Shown: positions 14,333 to 18,451 of the stretch, in pieces
How the letters are laid out: every line of letters begins with the position of its first letter
Position numbering within the stretch: position 1 is the stretch's first letter
Assembly: GCA_900546105.1 (NCBI GenBank)
Contig: URBP01000038.1
Span: 1-18,451, forward strand
DNA: 18,451 nucleotides
Reading direction: 5' to 3'
Source: an uncultured Collinsella sp.
GTDB lineage: Bacteria; Actinomycetota; Coriobacteriia; Coriobacteriales; Coriobacteriaceae
Program-made: the position numbers and the translations under genes
The notes under the pieces: generated by a model
The model's database searches: none
Seen by the model: the letters and a program-made list of their open reading frames with translations, nothing else
Told to the model about the DNA's origin: nothing

Positions 14333-14430
14333 GCCTTCTGAGACACCGCACCTTGACGTTCAAACCGTCGCTCGCGTACCGAAGTACGCTTCGCTCCTCT
14401 TTCACGTCAATCTGCGGCACCTCAGAAGGC
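14333..14430. repeat. Long imperfect palindrome between ROK kinase gene and nanE
   Basis: Perfect outer arms GCCTTCTGAG (14333-14342) and CTCAGAAGGC (14421-14430) are followed inward by CCGCA/TGCGG (14346-14350, 14413-14417) and TTGACGT/ACGTCAA (14353-14359, 14404-14410). At the tip is a separate 6-bp hairpin, GCGTAC (14374-14379) and GTACGC (14384-14389), which in the minus-strand RNA has a C-UUCG-G tetraloop, among the most stable known. The element nearly fills the 140-bp gap. A TTTT run follows its 3' end on the minus strand, so partial termination is possible. It resembles the elements at 1-116 and 15480-15588 in shape, not in sequence. Confidence 0.8.
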
Positions 14431-14447
14431 GCACTTGGTAGTTATGT

Positions 14448-15413
14448 TTACTTCAACGACGCAAGAAGGTGTTCGGCGGCACCGATAAGTGGCGCGTCGC
14501 CCTCCAGAGAACCGATGAGAATCGGCGTGTCCTGAAGCGGATCGAGCGCCTGGCTGGCATAGCCCTCGTGTACCGAATCCTTCCACGTCTGCGAACGCCA
14601 ATCGGGACCTTGGTGAATCACGCCGCCCGAAAGCACGATGACCTCAGGGTCCAGGATGTTAGCGAGCGAGCCCAAGCTGGCACCCAGCGCAAAGCCGGCG
14701 TCATGGATGACCTCGGTCGCCTTTGCGTCGCCTGCACGGCACAGGTCGTTCACATCGCGACCGACCGAAGGACGGCTGGGGTCGACGCGGCCAAAGCGCT
14801 CATCGTACATACGACCAATGGAAGTGCCCGAAGCAACCGACTCCAGATGGCCGGAACGCCCGCAGGCGCAGGGAATGCCAGCGGCAGCCGAGCACTCGAT
14901 GTGGCCCATATGGCCAGCAGCACCATGGAAGCCCTGCATCACGCGGCCGTTCTCGACATATGCGCCGCCGATGCCCGTACCGATGCCAAGACACAAGACG
15001 GAGAACTTGCCCTTGCCGACGCCCCAGTGGGCCTCGCCCAGAGCATGAGCCTGCACGTCGCCCACAACGGCAACGGGAAGACCGAGATCCTCGCGCAGAC
15101 GCGGCCCCAACTGAACGCCGGACCAGCCGGGCATGATCTCATTGGCATACGCGATGGCGCCCGTCTTGGGATCGACGACGCCGGCGGCACCGATACCGAC
15201 GCCAAGGACCACGACATCGGGATTCGCCTCGAGAGCAGCCTTGATGGATGCCTCGATACGCTGGAAGACGGCCTCGCCGCCCTCTTGGGCCTCGGTGGGA
15301 ACCTCGGCCTCAAAAACGGGATGGGGCACACTACCGTCAGCCGGGTACTCCATGATGGCAGTCGCGATCTTAGTTCCGCCGATATCGACAGAGCAGACGT
15401 ACTTGTTCTCCAT
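14448..15413 (-). CDS. ROK-family sugar kinase, probable N-acetylmannosamine kinase
   Basis: This cytoplasmic ATP-dependent kinase would phosphorylate a hexose or N-acetylhexosamine at C6; next to nanE the likely substrate is ManNAc (NanK role). The start at MENKYVCSVDIGGTK has AAGGAG seven bases upstream and gives 321 residues; 9 extra upstream codons are unlikely to be used. It has the phosphate motif DIGGTK at about 10-15, a glycine-rich GVGIGAAGVVDP, and the catalytic Asp at about 119 in VVGDVQAHALGEA. The ATP-binding GIGTGIGGAYVENG is at about 143-156, and the zinc/substrate region GHMGHIEC...CACGRSGHLE at about 167-191. The last Cys of the usual CxCGxxGCxE zinc motif is His here (about 189). 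Glucokinase or GlcNAc kinase are alternatives. Long palindromes flank the gene on both sides. Confidence 0.85.
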   Translation of the reverse strand: MENKYVCSVDIGGTKIATAIMEYPADGSVPHPVFEAEVPTEAQEGGEAVFQRIEASIKAALEANPDVVVLGVGIGAAGVVDPKTGAIAYANEIMPGWSGVQLGPRLREDLGLPVAVVGDVQAHALGEAHWGVGKGKFSVLCLGIGTGIGGAYVENGRVMQGFHGAAGHMGHIECSAAAGIPCACGRSGHLESVASGTSIGRMYDERFGRVDPSRPSVGRDVNDLCRAGDAKATEVIHDAGFALGASLGSLANILDPEVIVLSGGVIHQGPDWRSQTWKDSVHEGYASQALDPLQDTPILIGSLEGDAPLIGAAEHLLASLK

Positions 15414-15450
15414 GTCGCTCTCCTTCGGAGATAAAAACAACTACAGGAAA

Positions 15451-15479
15451 TGCGCCGTCAGGCTAGCCGTCACAGCGCA
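15451..15479 (-). promoter_or_regulatory. Stem-loop in the leader of the ROK kinase gene
   Basis: TGCGCCGT (15451-15458) pairs with ACAGCGCA (15472-15479), 8 bp with one wobble and a GGCTAGCC core in the loop. It begins at the base next to the long palindrome at 15480-15588. On the minus strand it is followed by TTTCC and, 14 nt on, by a TTTTT run. It may be a weak terminator or part of one larger leader structure. Confidence 0.4.
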
Positions 15480-15588
15480 GTAAAGGTTTTCCAGGTGCCC
15501 AAGATCGCCGAGAAACCGTGTGGCCATTGACCTAATAGTCATGGCCACACAGTTGAACGGCGAGGTCGGGTGCCTGGGAAAGCTTTAC
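15480..15588. repeat. 109-nt imperfect palindrome spanning the aldolase stop codon
   Basis: The left arm, 15480-15523 (GTAAAGGTTTTCCAGG...), and the reverse complement of the right arm, 15545-15588, match at 33 of 44 positions with no gap. The tip continues as GTGTGGCCATTGAC / GTCATGGCCACAC with one bulged base and a CTAATA loop. In all about 50 base pairs can form. The stop codon of the upstream aldolase gene (15585-15587) lies in the right arm. No T-run follows, so it is not an ordinary terminator. The mismatches scatter along the arms, as in an old or slowly decaying hairpin. Confidence 0.82.
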
Positions 15589-16505
15589 AGGAGACCGTTG
15601 TCCTGGAGGACCTTCTTAATAGCCTCGACGTTCTCGCCGGTCATGGCCTTCACCGGGCGCGGCATGGTCGGGCTGTCGAAGATGCCCATGAGGTTCATAG
15701 CGGTCTTGAAGGCGCCGACGCCACCGGCATAGCCCTGGACGCCCGAGGTGACATCCCAGATGTGGGAGATCTCGTTGAGGCGATCCTGCTCGGCCTTGAC
15801 GGTAGCCCAGTCGCCGGCCTGAGCGGCCTTCCACTGGCGCACGTAGCCCTCGGGCTCAACGTTGGCGAGGCCCGGGACAGAGCCGTCGGCGCCACCGAGG
15901 TAAGCACCGTCGACAACAACCTCGTGACCGGTGAGGATGCTCATCGGATGGCCGTTCTTCTCGTTCTCCTGAACGAGGTAGCGGAATGAGATGTCATCAC
16001 CCGAGGAATCCTTGACGCCAGCAAGGACGCCCTCGGCGCCGAGCTTGGCAAGGAGCTTCCAGGGAAGCTTGGTGTGAACGCAGACGGGAATGTCATAGGC
16101 AAAGATGGGCAGGTCAAGCTCCTCGTGCAGGATGCGGAAGTGCTCCTCGACCTCGGTCATGCCCTGCAGGGCATAGAACGGGCAGGTGGCGACGAGGGCA
16201 TCGGCGCCCAGCTCCTGAGCGACCTTGCCGTGCTCAATCATGCGCTCGGTCTCGGTATCGATGATGCCGACCAGAACAGGCACGCGGTGGTCGACGATGC
16301 GGACGGCCTCGGCGATGATCTGGCGACGACGCTCGTCGGTGGAGAAAACGACCTCACCCGAAGAGCCCAAGAAGAACAGGCCATCGACGCCGGCATCGAT
16401 CATGCGGTTGATGCTGCGCTCAAAGGAGGCAACATCGAGCTGGTGATCTTCGGTATCGGGAACAACGACGGGAGGGATAACGCCGGTGAATTTCTGAGTT
16501 GCCAC
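15585..16505 (-). CDS. DapA/NanA-family lyase, possible N-acetylneuraminate lyase
   Basis: A Schiff-base aldolase of the dihydrodipicolinate synthase superfamily; beside nanE the expected reaction is cleavage of N-acetylneuraminate to ManNAc and pyruvate. The start is a GTG with AAGGAG six bases upstream, giving 306 residues; the frame is open further upstream but without a ribosome site. It shows the carboxylate-binding GSSGE at about 47-51, the catalytic Tyr at about 137 (FAYDIP) and the Schiff-base Lys at about 165 (GVKDSSGD), the same numbers as in E. coli NanA. However, the residues matching NanA Asp191, Glu192 and Ser208 are Glu, Val and Gly (TGHEVV, SVPGLAN), which is more like keto-deoxy-sugar-acid aldolases. 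Family is sure, substrate is not. A 68-bp gap separates it from the esterase paralogue upstream. Confidence 0.8.
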   Translation of the reverse strand: MATQKFTGVIPPVVVPDTEDHQLDVASFERSINRMIDAGVDGLFFLGSSGEVVFSTDERRRQIIAEAVRIVDHRVPVLVGIIDTETERMIEHGKVAQELGADALVATCPFYALQGMTEVEEHFRILHEELDLPIFAYDIPVCVHTKLPWKLLAKLGAEGVLAGVKDSSGDDISFRYLVQENEKNGHPMSILTGHEVVVDGAYLGGADGSVPGLANVEPEGYVRQWKAAQAGDWATVKAEQDRLNEISHIWDVTSGVQGYAGGVGAFKTAMNLMGIFDSPTMPRPVKAMTGENVEAIKKVLQDNGLL

Positions 16506-16573
16506 AAGAATCTCCTTAGTTGTCTGGCGGGCGGCCCTATGCCACCCACTCTTGTTGGCAGTGTCCAGGCCGT

Positions 16574-17425
16574 CTAGGCCAAAGAACACGAGTAGAACGT
16601 TTGGTTAAAAAAGTCTACGACTTCGTTTTCGAACGCATTGATGCGCTCGTGAGCGTATTTTGCATAGATGATATGCCTCCGGTCACACTCAAGACCGTTG
16701 AATACGGCAAACTGGCCTTTGGGATCGCTCACGGTATCCATAAGCGATGTGCCCATGAGCACCGATCCGCGCACCGGAGACGACAGCGCCTCGAGGCCGC
16801 CAGGAAGCGGATTGGCAACCGCCGTGCAGGCGAGGCCCCGCTCGTCCAGAGCGGAAACCGCCAGCGCGACTCCGCCGCCAAGACCCTCGCCCCATGCAAA
16901 GATGCGGTCGGGGTCAATGCCATCAAGATTGCGTGCGACCTTCGCCAACGCGCAGCCCCAACGGACGCGCTCGACAAAAGCGGGCGAAGAAATCCCCCGC
17001 TGCAGGTCGTCCGCACCAGCAACATCGTCATCCAGCGCGAGGACGGCATACCCCATGGCGGCAAATCTCGTCATGTGATGCCAGCCGCGCACAGGCCGAT
17101 CGATGTCGTGGAACATCAGGCACAACGGCACGCGCTCAGATACTCGGGCACGACCGACAGGCTCGATCAAACGAGCGTGAATCGCATCGTCACCGAGCTC
17201 AAAGGAGACCTCCGAGTAACGGGCGCAGGGGTTAACAAAGTCAATCGCCGTTATGGCCAGGCCTTGAATCTCAAGATTCGAAGCGCATGTCTCTAAATCA
17301 GAAACATCTGCTTGAACATCACCGCGCCAGTCCCGATATTCTGCGAGCCTTGACGAAACCGTTCCAGGAATTCCCACGAGTCCGGGGACAATCAGCTCGT
17401 CAACATTGCTCTCGCACTTAGACAT
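16574..17425 (-). CDS. Esterase-like alpha/beta-hydrolase paralogue lacking the catalytic serine
   Basis: This 283-residue protein is a shortened, diverged relative of the neighbouring CE7-type esterase, whose stop it overlaps by 8 nt (ATGTCTAA). The best guide is the C-terminus: DPKGQFAVFNGLECDRRH...YAHERINAFENEVVDFF lines up with PATQFAVYNNLTCEKRH...FGHEEIQDFDDLIIPFF of the neighbour. The nucleophile elbow GASQGGG has become GEGLGGG (about 179-185), with Gly where Ser should be. The oxyanion HGYPG is HDIDR (106-110), and the GQGG segment and about 50 residues of the lid are missing. The catalytic His position (about 259) is kept. Expected to be inactive as a serine esterase, it may be a binding or regulatory subunit or a decaying duplicate. 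The intact frame and the GGAGGGGAGG site suggest it is still expressed. Confidence 0.75.
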   Translation of the reverse strand: MSKCESNVDELIVPGLVGIPGTVSSRLAEYRDWRGDVQADVSDLETCASNLEIQGLAITAIDFVNPCARYSEVSFELGDDAIHARLIEPVGRARVSERVPLCLMFHDIDRPVRGWHHMTRFAAMGYAVLALDDDVAGADDLQRGISSPAFVERVRWGCALAKVARNLDGIDPDRIFAWGEGLGGGVALAVSALDERGLACTAVANPLPGGLEALSSPVRGSVLMGTSLMDTVSDPKGQFAVFNGLECDRRHIIYAKYAHERINAFENEVVDFFNQTFYSCSLA

Positions 17426-18395
17426 GAGCCTCCCCTCCCTTGCAGAAAAACGGAATGATCAGATCGTCAAAATCCTGAATCTCCTCGTGGCCAAAGCCTT
17501 CAAAGAACTCATGACGCTTTTCGCAGGTCAGGTTGTTATAGACCGCAAACTGCGTCGCTGGCGGACAGACGATATCGGCTGTGCCGGTGCCAAACAGCAC
17601 GGGGCATTTGACCATAGGGGCAAAGTTCTTGGAATCGAAGTACGCCAGCTTGGCATAGGCTTCGTCAATACGAGTCGAGTCCTCGTCAAACCAGCGAGAC
17701 CAATAGCGCAGGCCCTCGTAGGCAATGTCGTCGGCATCCAAATCCCAGACCAGGCGGAAATCTGACAGGAAGGGATAGAGGATGGCGGCACGATTGATAA
17801 GCTCGCTGTTAAGCGCACAGGTCGCAATGCCCAAACCGCCGCCCTGCGACGCGCCGTTCACAAACACACGCGCAAGATCGATGCCCTCGAGCTCGCGAAC
17901 GATGCGGCACAGGATGCGAATATCTTGGTGCAAGCGGACATAGTAGAGGTTGGCCGGGTCGCCGTCGATACCGGCGACGATATGACCGGCAACCGTTGTG
18001 CCCTCAAATCCACCAATGTCCTCGGAGGGACCTCCTTGGCCGGGGCAATCGAGGGCGATGAGTGCCATGCCCATGCCCGCAAACGACGCCTGCTCAAACC
18101 AGCTGCGGCTTGCACCCGGATACCCATGGAACTGAAGTACCAATGGCACAGGCTCGTCCGAGACGGGTTTAAGGTACTTGGCATGCAGGCGAGCGCCACA
18201 CATGCCGGTATACCAGAGGTCGAAAAGCTGGCAGGTCGCGGCATCGGTGACCGATGCCGTCTCGATCGCATAGTCAAGCCCGACGGCGTCGGCCTCGGCC
18301 ATGCGATCCTTCCAAAAGAGATCGAAATCTGATGGACGGGGCATGGCGCCTCGATATTCACCAAATTGATGTTGTAGCTCCTGAGCACTTGGCAT
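17418..18395 (-). CDS. CE7-type acetyl esterase (acetyl xylan esterase/cephalosporin-C deacetylase family)
   Basis: A cytoplasmic alpha/beta-hydrolase without signal peptide that should remove acetyl groups from small sugars. Near nanE the plausible substrate is O-acetylated sialic acid or a related amino sugar; members of this family occur in nan gene clusters of other gut and oral bacteria. The 325-residue length fits CE7. It shows the oxyanion-hole HGYPG at about 90-94, CPGQGGPSE at about 117-125 (family RGQGG), the nucleophile Ser at about 183 in GASQGGG, Asp at about 274 in GTADIVCPP and His at about 303 in GHEE. The ATG chosen has AAAGG 14 nt upstream; an in-frame TTG 15 nt earlier is possible. 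The upstream region and any promoter fall at the window edge. Confidence 0.87.
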   Translation of the reverse strand: MPSAQELQHQFGEYRGAMPRPSDFDLFWKDRMAEADAVGLDYAIETASVTDAATCQLFDLWYTGMCGARLHAKYLKPVSDEPVPLVLQFHGYPGASRSWFEQASFAGMGMALIALDCPGQGGPSEDIGGFEGTTVAGHIVAGIDGDPANLYYVRLHQDIRILCRIVRELEGIDLARVFVNGASQGGGLGIATCALNSELINRAAILYPFLSDFRLVWDLDADDIAYEGLRYWSRWFDEDSTRIDEAYAKLAYFDSKNFAPMVKCPVLFGTGTADIVCPPATQFAVYNNLTCEKRHEFFEGFGHEEIQDFDDLIIPFFCKGGEAHV

Positions 18396-18451
18396 GGCTC
18401 GTGAACCCAACCTTTCGAAATCGCAACGGAGGTGCGCCCGGCAAGGGAACC

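Noticed and set aside
16506..16573. Fourth long palindrome between the esterase paralogue and the aldolase gene
   Set aside because: Only a 5-bp TGCCA/TGGCA hairpin was found, well within chance for GC-rich DNA.
1..18451. CRISPR array, tRNA, rRNA, insertion sequence or prophage
   Set aside because: No regularly spaced direct repeats, no cloverleaf-like sequence, no rRNA stretch and no transposase, integrase or phage-like protein were seen on either strand.

Overview
The window holds sixteen protein-coding genes, all on the minus strand, so it reads from right to left. Gene content and order suggest a high-GC Gram-positive actinobacterium of the Coriobacteriia, most likely Collinsella or a close relative. 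The pointers are the rapZ-whiA pair next to gap-pgk-tpiA and secG, an actinobacterial-style RapZ P-loop (GMSGSGRT), a Tat-like lipoprotein signal on OppA, and gut-type amino-sugar genes. This assignment is inferred; no rRNA or other taxonomic marker is present.

Layout in direction of transcription. (1) 18395-13621: an amino-sugar cluster, probably for sialic acid or N-acetylmannosamine. It has a CE7-type esterase, a shortened paralogue that has lost the catalytic serine, a DapA/NanA-type aldolase, a ROK sugar kinase and the ManNAc-6-phosphate epimerase NanE. Together these could remove O-acetyl groups from sialic acid, cleave it, phosphorylate ManNAc and epimerise it towards GlcNAc-6-P. No sialidase, dedicated transporter or nagA/nagB lies in the window, and the aldolase lacks some sialate-contact residues. 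(2) 13519-11663: rapZ and whiA, 6 bp apart, without the yvcK gene often found between them. (3) 11469-6794: the lower-glycolysis set gap, pgk, tpiA, gpmI. A terminator-like hairpin separates gap from pgk, pgk overlaps tpiA by 8 nt, and a strong terminator follows gpmI. (4) 6630-6376: secG as its own short unit with a terminator. (5) 6082-140: an oligopeptide ABC transporter in the order oppA-oppB-oppC-oppD-oppF, with structured RNA between oppA and oppB.

The least ordinary DNA is a set of three long imperfect palindromes of about 100-116 nt in intergenic DNA: at 1-116 after oppF, at 14333-14430 between the ROK kinase and nanE, and at 15480-15588 between the aldolase and the ROK kinase, where it takes in the aldolase stop codon. 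They share an architecture but not a sequence. Other points are the serine-less esterase paralogue, a perfect 14-bp palindrome with a central CG upstream of gap whose core recurs at the predicted opp promoter, and a terminator-like hairpin just before the rapZ ribosome binding site. No tRNA, rRNA, CRISPR array, transposase or phage gene was seen. The longest stretch without a gene is about 290 bp (6083-6375) and holds the predicted opp promoter and the secG terminator.
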